A model generated the notes under the pieces. The model was not told where the DNA came from and made no database searches. It saw only the letters and a program-made list of their open reading frames with translations. 64,000 nucleotides of DNA from Marinobacter oulmenensis. Lineage in GTDB: Bacteria; Pseudomonadota; Gammaproteobacteria; Pseudomonadales; Oleiphilaceae. Positions 43,340-54,380 of this stretch are shown piece after piece (positions within the stretch are counted from its first letter, which is position 1; every line of letters starts with the position of its first letter). A program made the translations under genes and the position numbers. Where the stretch lies: the NCBI RefSeq assembly GCF_014201735.1, contig NZ_JACHFE010000011.1:29787-93786 (forward strand). The letters are read 5' to 3'.

Positions 43340-44686
43340 TCAATCAAATTCCCTCTCAACAACCAGCCGCCACCCGGCAGCCGGAGCGCTCCCCGAGTAT
43401 CGTTCAGAACACCATAAATTACCAATGGCGACCAGCTCTCCGGCACCGGGCGCCCCCTCGTAAACCAGCGGCAACCGTGCCCTCTCCCACGGTGGCACGC
43501 CCTGTTCCTGCAGCCAGGTTTTAAGCGCTCTGGAAGGTCTCCCCGGGGACGGTTTCACCCGCTCACCGCCCTGCCTCGTAGATACCCTTATTGGCAAAAC
43601 CGGGGTTTCCGGGCTAGCACCGTCTTCCATCGGCTCAAGCCGCAGAGTCCACGCCCCCCATCGCAATGGTTGTCCAGGCCTCAGCTCTGCCGGCCTGCCG
43701 GGCACGGTGACTTCGGGCACCAGATACAGCCGCCCACGATATCGTCGCAGGGTAAAGCCCTCCCCGCGGAGTTCCGGTGCACGGTCATCGGCAGCATCCA
43801 GCAATTCTGCCAGCACCTGCCTCCAGGAAGCCATAGAGGGCACTGGCCAGCCATTGTTTTCAATCCACCATCGGATCAGGTTGCGCTGCTCCATTTCGTC
43901 CAACTGCCGGAACCGATCGAGCCGGATGCGGCCCTGACCATCACCGCATTCCTGCCAGCGCAGTTCCGCCAGCCGACGATTAAGGCGCGCGCTATCCGCA
44001 CAGGCCCCGGCACTGCGGGACATGCGTTTCAGAAGCTCCGGCCAGCGCTGCTTCAGGCCCGGCATGACCGAATGGCGCAGATAATTGCGGTCGTGAACCT
44101 CACTGCGGTTGCTGGCGTCCTCGATCCAGTCCAGCCCGATGTCTGCAGCAACCTGCTCCAGTCGCTCCCGACTGATATCCAGCCAGGGACGGAACAGCGA
44201 TCCTTCTCCCAGAGGCCGATAAGCCGGCATGCCGGAGAGGCCATCAACACCGGAGCCACGCAGCAACCGGAACAGCACGGTTTCCGCCTGATCATCGGCA
44301 TGGTGGGCCATCAGCAGCAGATCACCGGCCTGCAGGTGAGAACGGAACACTCGATAACGGGCGTCACGGGCAGCCTGCTCCAGCCCACCAGAGGCAGAAC
44401 AGCCAACCGGCACATCCACCCGCTCGATAACAAGACGAACGCCCAGAGCCTGACAGACGGCACGACAGAACTGCTCGGTCTGTTCGTGGTCCGGCTGCAA
44501 CTGGTGATTGATATGGAGTGCAGTGACACTGCCGTGACAGGCAGCGGCTACCCGCAAAAGCAGGGTCGAGTCCAGACCACCGCTAAAGGCGATCCAGACC
44601 CGGGAATGGTCGGGCAGTGCGGTTACCGGGCCCGACAGATCCGTCGGCCAGTCGGAACCCGGCGAGGGCTTATCGCCCTCCTTCAT
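43340..44686 (-). CDS. tilS: tRNA(Ile)-lysidine synthase
   Basis: This enzyme modifies C34 of tRNA-Ile(CAU) to lysidine so that it reads AUA. The 448-residue product has the PP-loop [18 protein letters not shown] near residue 35, then [45 protein letters not shown], and the C-terminal TilS substrate-binding domain ([43 protein letters not shown] spacing). Its ATG lies 17 bp inside the 3' end of accA, suggesting coupling. Confidence 0.95.
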   Translation of the reverse strand: MKEGDKPSPGSDWPTDLSGPVTALPDHSRVWIAFSGGLDSTLLLRVAAACHGSVTALHINHQLQPDHEQTEQFCRAVCQALGVRLVIERVDVPVGCSASGGLEQAARDARYRVFRSHLQAGDLLLMAHHADDQAETVLFRLLRGSGVDGLSGMPAYRPLGEGSLFRPWLDISRERLEQVAADIGLDWIEDASNRSEVHDRNYLRHSVMPGLKQRWPELLKRMSRSAGACADSARLNRRLAELRWQECGDGQGRIRLDRFRQLDEMEQRNLIRWWIENNGWPVPSMASWRQVLAELLDAADDRAPELRGEGFTLRRYRGRLYLVPEVTVPGRPAELRPGQPLRWGAWTLRLEPMEDGASPETPVLPIRVSTRQGGERVKPSPGRPSRALKTWLQEQGVPPWERARLPLVYEGAPGAGELVAIGNLWCSERYSGSAPAAGWRLVVEREFD

Positions 44687-45623
44687 ACCGGGTCAGGCGC
44701 TCATACCGGCGGGCAAGCAGCTCATCCCCGGACAGTTGCTCGAGTTCCTCGAGCCCCTTCACCAGGGTTTGTTTCAGGCGTTCCGCCATCTGGTCCGGGT
44801 CACGGTGAGCGCCACCCAGAGGTTCATCAACCACAGTATCGGCAACACCCAATTCTTTCAGGCGGCCGGCGGTCACACCCATCGCCTCCGCGGCCTGGGC
44901 TGCGTAATCGGCGCTTTTCCAGAGAATGGAGGCGCAGCCTTCCGGCGAGATCACCGCATAGGTGGAATACTGGAGCATGTTCAGCCGGTCGCCGACACCA
45001 ATGGCCAGCGCCCCACCGGAACCGCCCTCACCGATGACATTGCAGATGATAGGAGTCTTCAGGCGGGACATGACCGCCAGGTTGAAGGCGATGGCTTCAC
45101 TCTGGCCGCGCTCTTCCGCGCCGATACCCGGGTAGGCACCCGGCGTATCGATGAACGTGAAGATGGGCATATTGAAACGCTCGGCCATTTCCATCAGGCG
45201 CAGGGCCTTGCGGTAGCCTTCCGGCCGCGGCATGCCGAAATTGCGGCGGACCTTGTCCTTGACCTCACGCCCTTTCTGATGGCCAATCACCATCACCGGC
45301 TTATTGTTGAGACGGGCCGTGCCGCCGATGATGGCCAGATCATCAGAGTAGTGGCGGTCACCATGAAGTTCGTCAAAGTCCTCGAACATCATCTCGATGT
45401 AATCCCGAGTATAGGGGCGCCGGGGGTGCCGGGCCAGCCGCGCCACATCCCATGGCTTGAGATCCGAGAAGATGCTTTCGGTCAGGCTGACGCTCTTTTT
45501 CTTCAGGCGACTGATTTCATCTGTGATGTTGATGTCGGTGTCATTGCCAACCATGCGAAGCTCTTCAATCTTGGCTTCCAGGTCAGCGATCGGCTGTTCG
45601 AAATCCAGGTAATTAGGGTTCAT
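44670..45623 (-). CDS. accA: Acetyl-CoA carboxylase carboxyltransferase subunit alpha
   Basis: AccA works with AccD to carboxylate acetyl-CoA from carboxybiotin, the first step of fatty-acid synthesis. The 317-residue length is exact. Motifs are [86 protein letters not shown] and the oxyanion region [16 protein letters not shown]. It is downstream of dnaE by 145 bp, a standard order. Confidence 0.98.
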   Translation of the reverse strand: MNPNYLDFEQPIADLEAKIEELRMVGNDTDINITDEISRLKKKSVSLTESIFSDLKPWDVARLARHPRRPYTRDYIEMMFEDFDELHGDRHYSDDLAIIGGTARLNNKPVMVIGHQKGREVKDKVRRNFGMPRPEGYRKALRLMEMAERFNMPIFTFIDTPGAYPGIGAEERGQSEAIAFNLAVMSRLKTPIICNVIGEGGSGGALAIGVGDRLNMLQYSTYAVISPEGCASILWKSADYAAQAAEAMGVTAGRLKELGVADTVVDEPLGGAHRDPDQMAERLKQTLVKGLEELEQLSGDELLARRYERLTRYEGGR

Positions 45624-45768
45624 GATGTTCCATCATTTCATTGCAAGGCAGGCACATAGCCCACCACATACAGAATTTGAATCAAAGATAACAGCGCTGC
45701 CACCGCAGCTAAAGCGGACAATGGTATAAGTTTTCCGCCCATCCATCCTGAAATGGCTCACAAGCCAC

Positions 45769-48700
45769 CTAATCATAGACCAGTTCCACGGACTGGTCGC
45801 CTACCAGATGACGAAGCTCAAACAGCAGACTGTCATCCGGCTGCACACGCCATGACGGCCCCAGTTCGATCCTTGTACTGGCATCGGCGCTTCGGTAGTC
45901 GATCCAGACCGGGCTGCCCTCGCAACGGAACGGCTGCAGGGTGTCGCCCAACTTGTCCAGCAGGCCGTTCTGCAACTGGTCACTCTGAAGCGCCAGCCGG
46001 ATACCGCGGCTGAACTGCTGGCGTGCTGTCGCCACATCCATTACCGAATTCACCCGCATTTTCATCTGGCCCGAGTAGTCGTCATGACTGACCTGCCCTT
46101 CCACCACAATGACCTGATCGGACTGCAGCAGTTCACGGTTTTCGAAAAACGTCTCCGAGAACAGGGTCGCCTCAATACGGGCACTTCGGTCGTCCAGTGT
46201 AATAAAACACATGGTGGAGCCGGTCCGGGTTTTCATCGTGCGCTGGGCCACCACCAGCCCGGCAACCCGCTGGGGCGACCGGGATGGTTTGAGGTCCGCG
46301 ATGGAGGAGCGCACGAAGCGGCGCACTTCCTTTTCGTACTCGTCGAAAGGATGGCCGGTGAGGTACAGACCCAGGGTGTCCTTCTCCCCTTTCAGGCGCA
46401 TTTTCTCGGGCCACTCCCGGACATTGGCCACATCCGCGTAGGGGTCTTCACCCTCGCCACCACCGGCGAGCATTTCCCCGAACATGTCCACCATGCCGGC
46501 GGCGTCGTTCCGGGACTGCTGGTCCGCCTGCTGAATGGCCTTGTCTATGCTGGCCATCAGTTGGGCCCGACCGGCACCAAGCTTGTCCAGGGCGCCGGAC
46601 CGTATCAGGGCTTCCATCGCCCGCTTGTTGACTTTCTTCAGGTCCACCCGACGGCAGAAATCGAAGATATCCTCGAAGGGGCCGTCCTTCGCGGCGGCCA
46701 CCACACTGTCAATGGGACCTTCCCCAAGGCCCTTGATGGCCCCGAGGCCATAGACGATCTGGCCTTCGTCGTTGACGGTAAAGGTGTAATCGGAACGGCT
46801 GACGTCCGGTACCAGCAACTCCAGCCCCATGCTCCGGCACTCTTCCACCAGGGTGACCACCTTGTCGGTGTTCTGCATATCGGCGGTCAGCACCGCGGCC
46901 ATGAACTCCGCCGGGTAATGGGCCTTCAGCCAGAGGGTCTGGTAGGACACCAGGGCATAGGCCGCCGAGTGGGATTTGTTGAAGCCGTAACCGGCGAATT
47001 TCTCCACCAGGTCGAAGATGTTTTCCGCCAGCGTTTTGTCGATGCCGTTGTTCTCACAACCGTCCAGGAAGATGGCTTTCTGCTTGGCCATTTCCTCCGG
47101 TTTTTTCTTACCCATGGCCCGGCGCAGCATGTCCGCACCACCGAGGGTATAACCGGCCATCACCTGGGCGATCTGCATGACCTGCTCCTGGTAAAGGATA
47201 ACCCCGTAGGTGGGCTCCAGAACCGGCTTCAGGCCTTCGTACTGATAATCCGGGTGCGGGAACGACATGGGTTGCCGGCCATGTTTCCGGTCAATGAAGT
47301 CGTCCACCATGCCCGACTGCAGCGGACCGGGACGGAACAGGGCCACCAGAGCGATCATGTCTTCCAGGGAGTCCGGCTGCAGGCGGCGAATCAGGTCTTT
47401 CATGCCCCGGGATTCAAGCTGGAATACGGCGGTGGTTTCCGCTTTCTTGAGCATGTCGAAGGACGGCTTGTCATCCAGCGGGATGGTGTTGATGTCCAGT
47501 TCGTCTTCCCCGCGTTTCTGTCGGCGGGGATTGATCATGTTCAGGGCCCACTTGATGATGGTCAGGGTCCGCAGGCCCAGAAAGTCGAACTTCACCAGGC
47601 CAGCGTCTTCCACATCACCCTTGTCGAACTGGGTCACCAGGCTGCCGCCTTCGTCGTCGCAGTACAGCGGCGAGAAGTCGGTGATCTTGGTGGGGGCTAT
47701 TACCACACCCCCGGCGTGCTTGCCGGCGTTCCGGCAGACACCTTCCAGCTTGAGCGCCATTTCCCAGATTTCCTGGGCTTCCTCGTCCTGGTCCAGAAAG
47801 TCCTTGAGCTGGGGCTCCTGTTCGATGGCTTTGTCCAGGGTCATGCCCGGTTCAAACGGGATTAGCTTGGACAGCTTGTCCGCCAGCCCGTAGGACTTGC
47901 CCTGCACCCGGGCTACATCCCGCACCACCGCCTTGGCGGCCATGGTGCCGAAGGTAATGATCTGGGACACCGCAGCCCGGCCATACTTCTCGGCCGTGTA
48001 TTCAATGACCCGGTCCCGGCCTTCCATGCAGAAGTCCACGTCGAAGTCGGGCATGGATACCCGCTCCGGGTTCAGGAAGCGCTCGAACAGCAGGTCATAG
48101 CCGAGCGGGTCCAGATCGGTAATCAGCAGTGCGTAGGCTACCAGGGACCCGGCACCGGACCCCCGGCCCGGCCCCACCGGGACGCCGTTGTTCTTGGCCC
48201 ACTTGATGAAGTCCATCACGATCAGGAAGTAACCGGGGAACCCCATCTGGATGATGATATCCAGCTCGAAGTTGAGCCGTTTGTAATAGGCCGCCCGCTT
48301 CTCCTCGTACTCTGGATCGTCCTTGCTCAGTATCTTTTTCAGGCGCTCTTCGAGCCCTTCCTCCGAGGCATGACGGAAGTATTCATCCATGGTCATGCCT
48401 TCGGGAATCGGGTAATTGGGCAGGAAGTACTCGCCCATGCGCACCTTGACCGAACAACGACGCGCGATCTCGACGGTGTTCTCGACCGCTTCCGGGATGT
48501 CGGAGAAGAGTTCGATCATCTCCTCTGGGCTGCGCAGGTATTGCTGGTCACTGAACCGGCGCTCACGACGGGGATCGTCCAGGGTCCGGCTTTCGCCGAT
48601 ACAGACCCGGGCCTCATGGGCCTCAAAATCCTCCGCCTCCAGGAAGTGGACATCGTTGGTGGCAACGACCGGCAGCCCAAGCTCGCCAGCCAGCTCCACA

Positions 48701-49251
48701 CTCAGATGCAGACAGTCTTCGTCTCCGGGCCGCCCCGTACGCTGGAGTTCCAGATAAAAGCTGTCGGGATAGAGCGACCGCCAGTACTCCGCCCGTTCCC
48801 GAGCCAGCTCTGTCTTGCCCGCCAGCAACGCCTTGCCGACATCGCCCTGCTTGGCACCCGACAGCACCACCAGCCCCTGGGCGCGGGATTCCAGCCACGA
48901 ACGCTGGATAATGGGCAGGCCGTGCTCCTGGCCGTCGGTGTAACCCAACGAGATGATTTCCGTGAGGTTCAGATAACCATCGTTGTTGCGGGCCAGCAGC
49001 GTCAGCCGGAACGGATTATCCGGTTCGTCCGGATTTTCCAGCCAGATATCGGCACCAATAATGGGTTTGACGCCGGCACCCAGCGCCGCCTTATAGAAAC
49101 GGACCAACGAGCACATATTGGATTGCTCGGTCAGGCCAACAGCGGGCATGCCCAGCTCGGCAACGCGACCGATCAGGGGCTTCACCCTGACCAGCCCATC
49201 CACCATGGAATACTCGGAGTGCACGCGTAGATGTACGAAGGTTTGCGCCAT
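45769..49251 (-). CDS. dnaE: DNA polymerase III alpha subunit
   Basis: This is the replicative C-family polymerase of 1160 residues. It has an N-terminal PHP domain ([22 protein letters not shown]), polymerase palm with catalytic acidic residues in [18 protein letters not shown] (about residue 400), the [16 protein letters not shown] fingers region, [19 protein letters not shown] and [19 protein letters not shown], then an HhH and a C-terminal OB-fold ([26 protein letters not shown]). The ATG at 49251 aligns with the family. It is the first gene of the dnaE-accA-tilS minus-strand run. Confidence 0.99.
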   Translation of the reverse strand: MAQTFVHLRVHSEYSMVDGLVRVKPLIGRVAELGMPAVGLTEQSNMCSLVRFYKAALGAGVKPIIGADIWLENPDEPDNPFRLTLLARNNDGYLNLTEIISLGYTDGQEHGLPIIQRSWLESRAQGLVVLSGAKQGDVGKALLAGKTELARERAEYWRSLYPDSFYLELQRTGRPGDEDCLHLSVELAGELGLPVVATNDVHFLEAEDFEAHEARVCIGESRTLDDPRRERRFSDQQYLRSPEEMIELFSDIPEAVENTVEIARRCSVKVRMGEYFLPNYPIPEGMTMDEYFRHASEEGLEERLKKILSKDDPEYEEKRAAYYKRLNFELDIIIQMGFPGYFLIVMDFIKWAKNNGVPVGPGRGSGAGSLVAYALLITDLDPLGYDLLFERFLNPERVSMPDFDVDFCMEGRDRVIEYTAEKYGRAAVSQIITFGTMAAKAVVRDVARVQGKSYGLADKLSKLIPFEPGMTLDKAIEQEPQLKDFLDQDEEAQEIWEMALKLEGVCRNAGKHAGGVVIAPTKITDFSPLYCDDEGGSLVTQFDKGDVEDAGLVKFDFLGLRTLTIIKWALNMINPRRQKRGEDELDINTIPLDDKPSFDMLKKAETTAVFQLESRGMKDLIRRLQPDSLEDMIALVALFRPGPLQSGMVDDFIDRKHGRQPMSFPHPDYQYEGLKPVLEPTYGVILYQEQVMQIAQVMAGYTLGGADMLRRAMGKKKPEEMAKQKAIFLDGCENNGIDKTLAENIFDLVEKFAGYGFNKSHSAAYALVSYQTLWLKAHYPAEFMAAVLTADMQNTDKVVTLVEECRSMGLELLVPDVSRSDYTFTVNDEGQIVYGLGAIKGLGEGPIDSVVAAAKDGPFEDIFDFCRRVDLKKVNKRAMEALIRSGALDKLGAGRAQLMASIDKAIQQADQQSRNDAAGMVDMFGEMLAGGGEGEDPYADVANVREWPEKMRLKGEKDTLGLYLTGHPFDEYEKEVRRFVRSSIADLKPSRSPQRVAGLVVAQRTMKTRTGSTMCFITLDDRSARIEATLFSETFFENRELLQSDQVIVVEGQVSHDDYSGQMKMRVNSVMDVATARQQFSRGIRLALQSDQLQNGLLDKLGDTLQPFRCEGSPVWIDYRSADASTRIELGPSWRVQPDDSLLFELRHLVGDQSVELVYD

Positions 49252-49277
49252 AAGTCGAGGCTGATTCCTGTTTGTCT

Positions 49278-49757
49278 TCAGTTCTTGCTATCCGATCCGC
49301 GAATCAGTGTCCGGATACCTTCTTCGGTTTGCGGCCCGAGACGGACCTCCTGCAACTCACCCTCCGGGGTCACAACATAGGTGGTGGGCAGCCCGTCCGG
49401 CGATTGCCAACCCAGTTCCCCCGCCGGATCCTGGGCTAACAGATCAAACTCAATGCCCATCCGGTCCCCCAACTGCGCAAGGGCCTCATCGGAGATGCCG
49501 TCAAAATTGACGCCAAGGACCGTAATATCACTTGCCTGATCCACACGATTAAGCTCGGGAATCTCTTCCAGGCAGGGCTTACACCATTCGGCCCAGTAGT
49601 TGACCAGCACCCACTGCCCGCGCAGGCTCTGCCATTCCAGTTCCTGCCCGCCAGCACGTTCAAACGTCTGGGGCTCGCAGGCGGAAAGCAGGCCGGCAAG
49701 TACCGCCATGATGACACTCCGGCCGGCTATTCGACCCGGGGAGACAGGGTACTGCAC
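49278..49757 (-). CDS. TlpA-like thioredoxin-fold lipoprotein
   Basis: This is a membrane-anchored thiol-disulfide oxidoreductase of the TlpA/ResA type. I choose the GTG at 49757 because AGGAGG lies seven bases upstream; the frame is open further. The product is then ~159 residues with a lipobox (LLSAC, Cys27), the thioredoxin motif [10 protein letters not shown] (Cys59, Cys62), EIPELN and the cis-Pro segment [12 protein letters not shown]. It is upstream of dnaE with a 26-bp gap and divergent from the YfgD-like gene. The partner and redox role (probably periplasmic reduction) are unknown. Confidence 0.87.
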   Translation of the reverse strand: MQYPVSPGRIAGRSVIMAVLAGLLSACEPQTFERAGGQELEWQSLRGQWVLVNYWAEWCKPCLEEIPELNRVDQASDITVLGVNFDGISDEALAQLGDRMGIEFDLLAQDPAGELGWQSPDGLPTTYVVTPEGELQEVRLGPQTEEGIRTLIRGSDSKN

Positions 49758-49826
49758 AATGCCACCTCCTGTTAGACTACCGTCTTTTAAAACCGAGCCA
49801 CACAACAGAGGCTAACAGACCCAACG

Positions 49827-50180
49827 ATGACGGAAGCCACTCGCATTTACCACAACCCGCGCTGCTCAAAATCCCGCCAGACCCTGGAACTGCTGACCGA
49901 CCGGGGAATTGATCCGGAGATTATACGCTACCTGGAAACCCCACCGACAGAGCAGCAGCTCAGTGAAATTCTGGAGATGCTTGGTTGCCAGCCCCGGGAA
50001 CTGATGCGCATAAAGGAAAAAGAATACCGGGAGCAGGGGCTCGACAACCCCGAGTTGGGCCGCGAGGAACTGATCCGGGCCATGGTGGCCACACCCAAGC
50101 TGATCGAGCGTCCGATTGTCGTCAACAATGGCAGAGCCGCCGTGGGCCGGCCACCGGAAAACGTACTGGCCATCCTCTGA
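49827..50180 (+). CDS. ArsC-family reductase (YfgD-like)
   Basis: This 117-residue glutaredoxin-related protein is very similar in layout to E. coli YfgD: RIYHNPRCSKSRQTLELL with the single catalytic Cys, then ELMRIKEKEYREQGL, AMVATPKLIERPIVV and GRAAVGRPPENVL. Family members are called arsenate reductases (glutaredoxin), but no ars operon genes are present, so a role in arsenic resistance is not supported by context. It lies 37 bp before the DUF2069 gene. Confidence 0.88.
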   Translation: MTEATRIYHNPRCSKSRQTLELLTDRGIDPEIIRYLETPPTEQQLSEILEMLGCQPRELMRIKEKEYREQGLDNPELGREELIRAMVATPKLIERPIVVNNGRAAVGRPPENVLAIL

Positions 50181-50217
50181 AGCCCACGCCAGCCGATAAC
50201 AACAGGACAGATCCCCA

Positions 50218-50577
50218 ATGCTACGCAACGACAAAGCCCGGATGACCGCCCGACTGACCATTGCCGCTTACCTGGCGGTGGTGGTCACCCTGGTGGCCAC
50301 CACCTTTCTGCCTGCGCCGATTGAGGGCGTTTCCATCCCCCTCATGCTGAGCGTCAAACTGATACCGCTGCTGGCCTTCGCCCTGCCGGTCTTCCGGGGT
50401 AACAACAAGGGCTACATCTGGCTGGCCTTTGTGGTGATTTTCTACTTCACTCAGGCGGTGGTGTCGGCCTGGCTGAGCCAGGGCGCCACCGGCCCGGTGT
50501 TGCTGACCATTTTCACCTTCCTGCTGTTTACCTTCGCCATGGCTCACCTGAAGGTGAACCGCGCGCCCGCGGCCTGA
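50218..50577 (+). CDS. DUF2069 membrane protein
   Basis: This 119-residue inner-membrane protein has four hydrophobic helices (about residues 13-32, 40-58, 63-84, 91-108) with the conserved PLLAFALPVFRGNNKGYIWLAFVVIFYFTQAV segment of DUF2069. The function is unknown. It is probably co-transcribed with the ArsC-family gene and convergent with the DUF3080 gene (3 bp between stops). Confidence 0.87.
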   Translation: MLRNDKARMTARLTIAAYLAVVVTLVATTFLPAPIEGVSIPLMLSVKLIPLLAFALPVFRGNNKGYIWLAFVVIFYFTQAVVSAWLSQGATGPVLLTIFTFLLFTFAMAHLKVNRAPAA

Positions 50578-50580
50578 GCC

Positions 50581-51630
50581 TCAGGCGCCCGGGCGCAGCC
50601 CGCACTGCCCCAGAAGTTGCTGCCAGGCCCGGGTATGCCGGGCCATGGCTTCATCCAGTTGTTGCCAGAGACTGTTTTCCCCTCTGCTTGCCAGGTGTCG
50701 CTGATACCAACTCAGAAAGGTCTCTGGCATCACCCCGGACTGCTGTGCGGCCAGCTCCGCAAGCGGCTCAATCAGCATCTGCCGGGCACGGCTGACATCA
50801 CTCATGTAAGGCTGGATCTGGCCGATGTAGACCTTGAGAAAGAAGCTGTGAACGATGTCGGACTGATTGTTACGCTGCCCGTTCAGGCACAGCGGCCGGT
50901 CGTCCAGACGGGTTTCAATGATCGCCGTGCCTGACCGCAGTGTGGCGATGAGCAATCGGGCGCTGTTGATCAACTGTCCGCCCCGGAACTCCGCCTGCCA
51001 GCGCTGCTGGATCTTGCCCAGCGACTGCAGAGGAACATCCAGTCTCTGTTGATTGAGTTGTGCGGTAATACGGTTCAACTGATCCAGATCCAGGGACAGA
51101 TCGGAGACAGCCGCCGGCCCGGCGCCCACCGGGTAATCGCCCTTGGAAAGCGTCAGCAGGGTTTCCACCTCTTCGGTCCCCCAGGTGGCATTCCACACCG
51201 CAAGAGGCAGGCTCTGCCGCTTGCTGTCAATGGCGGCCCGGAGCGTTTCCGACAGCTCCTCATCCTCTATTTCCGGCAGGCAGTCCTCGCCAGCCTGGAT
51301 GAAGCGGACCTCATACCTGAGCCGGTTGATCGGCTGCATCACCCGGCCCATGATCGACGCTTTTTCGCCAACCACGTACTGAAGCTCACAACCATAAAGG
51401 GACAGGAAATCGAGCATGCCCATCTGCAGTTCGGGCATCGCCAGAACCCGCTCCCGTCGACGAGGCAAAGCCGAGGCAGACGGCGGCGCCACCCTGTCGG
51501 GGCTGTCGACTTCCAGCACCCGGGCCAGACGCTCAAGATACTCATCGGACAGGGAATCGGTGCTGGCAAAGGGTTCGCACCCGGCAGGAAGTACCAGCAC
51601 ACAAACCACCAACAGCAACCGACCGATCAT
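50581..51630 (-). CDS. DUF3080 family lipoprotein
   Basis: This 349-residue protein has a lipoprotein signal (MIGRLLLVVCVLVLPAGC, lipobox LPAGC). The mature part matches DUF3080 as remembered: YLERLARVLEVD, RRRERVLAMPELQMGMLDFLSLYGCELQ, EKASIMGRVMQPINRLRYE. The rest is helical with no known motif. The function is unknown. It is downstream of the Smr gene by 36 bp, so it is probably in the same transcript. Confidence 0.83.
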   Translation of the reverse strand: MIGRLLLVVCVLVLPAGCEPFASTDSLSDEYLERLARVLEVDSPDRVAPPSASALPRRRERVLAMPELQMGMLDFLSLYGCELQYVVGEKASIMGRVMQPINRLRYEVRFIQAGEDCLPEIEDEELSETLRAAIDSKRQSLPLAVWNATWGTEEVETLLTLSKGDYPVGAGPAAVSDLSLDLDQLNRITAQLNQQRLDVPLQSLGKIQQRWQAEFRGGQLINSARLLIATLRSGTAIIETRLDDRPLCLNGQRNNQSDIVHSFFLKVYIGQIQPYMSDVSRARQMLIEPLAELAAQQSGVMPETFLSWYQRHLASRGENSLWQQLDEAMARHTRAWQQLLGQCGLRPGA

Positions 51631-51666
51631 GGCTTCACCTCGCTGCCGTCGCTATCGGGCCAGACA

Positions 51667-52248
51667 CTAGTGACCGCCGTGGATCTCCCGGTTACGCTGC
51701 TTGTCACGATCCCCTTTGCGCACCATGACGTACACCGCGCCGGTTCCACCGTGGTGCTTCTGGGCGGAATGAAAGGCCAGCACGCTGTCCAGTTCCGGCA
51801 GCCACTTGGCAAGATGGCTTTTGATCTGGGCGATGCCATCGGGGTTCCGTTCGCCCTTGCCATGCAGAATAATGACGGACCGCAGGCCATAACGCACACA
51901 GTCATTGATGAAACTGAAGACCTCCCGCCGGGCCTCCTCGACCGTCATCCGGTGCAGGTCCAGACGGGCCTCGATGGCATAATGCCCCAAGCGCAGCTTC
52001 TTGAAGACACCGTGCTGCACGCCCGGCCGCTGCCAGCTCAGGACGTCCCGGGCGGTCAGCGGCTCAACCATGCTGGAGGTCAGCGGGTTATTGTCACGAA
52101 CCGGCATATCAACAGCCGCCCGCTGACGCTCCAGGTGACCAGGTGTCAGTTCTTTTGGCGTCGTGGTTTCGGCCCGATTGGCTTTGCGGATGCGCCGGAC
52201 GTCCTTCATCTCTTCCAGAAACGCCAGGCGCTCGTCTTTACTGGTCAT
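51667..52248 (-). CDS. Smr domain protein (SmrA-like endonuclease)
   Basis: This 193-residue protein has a C-terminal Smr domain (about residues 100-185): LDLHRMTVEEARREVFSF, VIILHGKGERN, VLAFHSAQKHHGGTGAVYVMV. It resembles the E. coli SmrA/YdaL type, described as DNA endonucleases; related Smr domains (SmrB) cleave mRNA at collided ribosomes. The N-terminal ~95 residues are basic and probably disordered. The ATG at 52248 is chosen because the upstream frame lacks homology. It is divergent from the DUF294 gene. Confidence 0.88.
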   Translation of the reverse strand: MTSKDERLAFLEEMKDVRRIRKANRAETTTPKELTPGHLERQRAAVDMPVRDNNPLTSSMVEPLTARDVLSWQRPGVQHGVFKKLRLGHYAIEARLDLHRMTVEEARREVFSFINDCVRYGLRSVIILHGKGERNPDGIAQIKSHLAKWLPELDSVLAFHSAQKHHGGTGAVYVMVRKGDRDKQRNREIHGGH

Positions 52249-52311
52249 GACACAAATTGATTCCGGATTGACAGGTATCAGAACTCTAACACCGCCCGAG
52301 ATTACCATAAA

Positions 52312-52352
52312 GGCGGGCAACCGCCCGGCCCTGCGACCAAAATCGTAGGGCC
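52312..52352 (+). other. Two tandem hairpins upstream of the DUF294 gene
   Basis: Hairpin 1 (52312-52325) is ggcgg-GCAA-ccgcc with a GNRA-type tetraloop. One base later, hairpin 2 (52327-52352) is a 10-bp stem, ggccctgcga/tcgtagggcc, with one G-U pair and a 6-base loop. Neither is followed by a T-run. They lie 43-83 bp before the DUF294 start in the divergent spacer from the Smr gene; which strand is transcribed there is not known. Confidence 0.5.
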
Positions 52353-52394
52353 AAGCTCGCGTCCGGTGGACTAAACTCCGACCGGATAACAATA

Positions 52395-54365
52395 ATGAAA
52401 GAGCGCCGGCAAGTACCGCCCCGCTCCCCCGACAGCATGGACTTCGTTATGGCCGCAGCATCCCAGGACAGCACCCGCCCGCAGAATACCCGTGCCATCA
52501 TGTCATTCCTGCGCGAGCACGCGCCCTTCTCCAACATGGATGACAATCACCTTGCTCACTTTGCCGAGCATGCAACGCTGCGTTTTTACGCCGATGGCGA
52601 TGAGGTACTGAAACCCGACGACGGGCCCGTCAAACGGTTTTACGTGGTCAAACAGGGACGGATCAAGGGCGAGCGCCATAACGAAAAAGAAGACCGGGCC
52701 GAGACCACGTTCTCGATCACCCAGGGTGAGTGCTTCCCCCTGGCCGCACTGATCAGCGAACGCCCCACCCGGACCCTGCACAGGGCCTCTGGAGACACCT
52801 TCTGCCTGAGTATCGAGCATGAGGCTTTTGTTACCCTGTTTTCCGAAAGCGACACCTTCCGGGATTTCTGCCTGCGCGGGGTCAGCAGCCTGCTGGATCA
52901 GGTCAACCAGCGCATCCAGTCCAATGCCATGGCGTCCATCGGCTCCAACAACCGACTGGACACGCCGCTGGAACGATATGCTCTGCGCAATCCCATCGTC
53001 TGCTCCCCGGACCTGCCGGTGCGCAAGGCCGTGGCCCGCATGCACGAGAACGACGTGGGCAGCATGATTATCACCGATGACAATCGCCGCCCCACCGGCA
53101 TTTTCACCCTGCGGGACCTGCGCACCATGATTGCCGAGGGCAAAGGCCCCCTGGACACACCAATCCGGCAGATCATGACCCCAGACCCGATGCGCCTACC
53201 TGCCACTGCGGATGCCTTCGAGGCAGCCATGCTCATGGCGGAACACCACTTCGCCCACATCTGCGTGGTGGATGACGATGACAAACTGATCGGGGTGATC
53301 TCGGAGAGCGACCTGTTCTCCCTGCAGCGGGTGGACCTGGTCAACCTGGCACGCACCATCGGTACCGCCACACATCTTCGCACCCTGGTCAGCCTGCGGA
53401 CCAACGTATCCCGGCTGGTGGACACCATGCTCGCCCACGGTGCCGACTCCGGCCAGGTGGTCAAGATCATCACCACCCTGAACGATGTCACCGTCCGCCG
53501 GGTACTGGAACTCAACCTCAGGAAAAACGACCCGGGCATTCCCTTTACCTGGCTGACGTTTGGCAGCGAAGGCCGTCAGGAACAGACACTGTTGACCGAC
53601 CAGGACAACGGCATCCTGTTTGAAACGCCCGAAGGCATGACCGAGGAACAGGTCCGGGAAAAACTCCTGCCCTTTGCCCGCAAGGTCAATGACGACCTTG
53701 CCGAATGCGGGTTTACCCTGTGCAAGGGCAATATCATGGCCAGCAACCCCAAACTCTGCCTGAGCGTACGCGAATGGGACGACTGGTTCGTGCGCTTTAT
53801 CGACGCGTCGACCCCCCAGAATCTCGTGTACTCTTCGATTTTCCTGGATATGCGCGCGGTGTTCGGCCCCACCGAACCCTTGCACCGTTTGCTCGAGCAT
53901 GTGCTGGAGCGAATCCGGAAAAACGCGCTCTTCCAGAAGATGCTGGCGGGCAACGCGTTTCAGCGCAAACCGCCACTGACCATGTTCAACGGTTTCCGCT
54001 ATCTCAACGACGAGAAGAAGCACGCACTGGACCTCAAACGCCAGGGGCTTGCCCCCTTTGTCGAGTCAGTGCGGGTGTTTGCGCTGGCCAATGGCGTGGA
54101 ACAGGCCAATACGCTGGAGCGGATGGACGCGCTGGCCCGGAAAGGCGTGTTCGATGCCAAAGATGCCAACGCCTGGAAAGAAGCCTACAGCCTGATCCAG
54201 GCAATTCGCATGCGGGCCCACCAGGAGATGCTTAACCGGGGCGAGGAACTGACCAATTACATTGACCCCGACGACCTGAACCCCCTGGACAAGCGAATTC
54301 TCCGGGAATCTTTCCGCCAGGCGCAGCGACTTCAGCAAAAGCTCGAAGTGACTTACCAACTCTAG
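52395..54365 (+). CDS. cNMP-binding/CBS/DUF294 putative nucleotidyltransferase
   Basis: This 656-residue cytosolic signalling protein has a cyclic-nucleotide-binding-like domain (about residues 36-150), two CBS domains (about 195-320), a GlnD-like nucleotidyltransferase domain with GSEGR at 390-394 and the DxD metal pair D402/D404, and a C-terminal DUF294 helical substrate-binding domain. The nucleotide or protein substrate is unknown. Starts at 52395, 52437 and 52449 are all Met; the first is kept. The pairing with a DEDDh exonuclease and an acetate-type symporter is remembered from other gammaproteobacteria. Confidence 0.9.
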   Translation: MKERRQVPPRSPDSMDFVMAAASQDSTRPQNTRAIMSFLREHAPFSNMDDNHLAHFAEHATLRFYADGDEVLKPDDGPVKRFYVVKQGRIKGERHNEKEDRAETTFSITQGECFPLAALISERPTRTLHRASGDTFCLSIEHEAFVTLFSESDTFRDFCLRGVSSLLDQVNQRIQSNAMASIGSNNRLDTPLERYALRNPIVCSPDLPVRKAVARMHENDVGSMIITDDNRRPTGIFTLRDLRTMIAEGKGPLDTPIRQIMTPDPMRLPATADAFEAAMLMAEHHFAHICVVDDDDKLIGVISESDLFSLQRVDLVNLARTIGTATHLRTLVSLRTNVSRLVDTMLAHGADSGQVVKIITTLNDVTVRRVLELNLRKNDPGIPFTWLTFGSEGRQEQTLLTDQDNGILFETPEGMTEEQVREKLLPFARKVNDDLAECGFTLCKGNIMASNPKLCLSVREWDDWFVRFIDASTPQNLVYSSIFLDMRAVFGPTEPLHRLLEHVLERIRKNALFQKMLAGNAFQRKPPLTMFNGFRYLNDEKKHALDLKRQGLAPFVESVRVFALANGVEQANTLERMDALARKGVFDAKDANAWKEAYSLIQAIRMRAHQEMLNRGEELTNYIDPDDLNPLDKRILRESFRQAQRLQQKLEVTYQL

Positions 54366-54380
54366 GCTGACTAACGCACC

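Noticed and set aside
49758..49805. N-terminal extension of the TlpA-like lipoprotein to a TTG at 49805
   Set aside because: The GTG at 49757 has an AGGAGG box at ideal spacing, and the extension adds residues that do not fit a signal peptide.
49827..50180. Arsenic-resistance operon
   Set aside because: Only an ArsC-fold protein of YfgD type is present. No arsR, arsB/acr3 or arsH gene is nearby, so the name would overstate the evidence.
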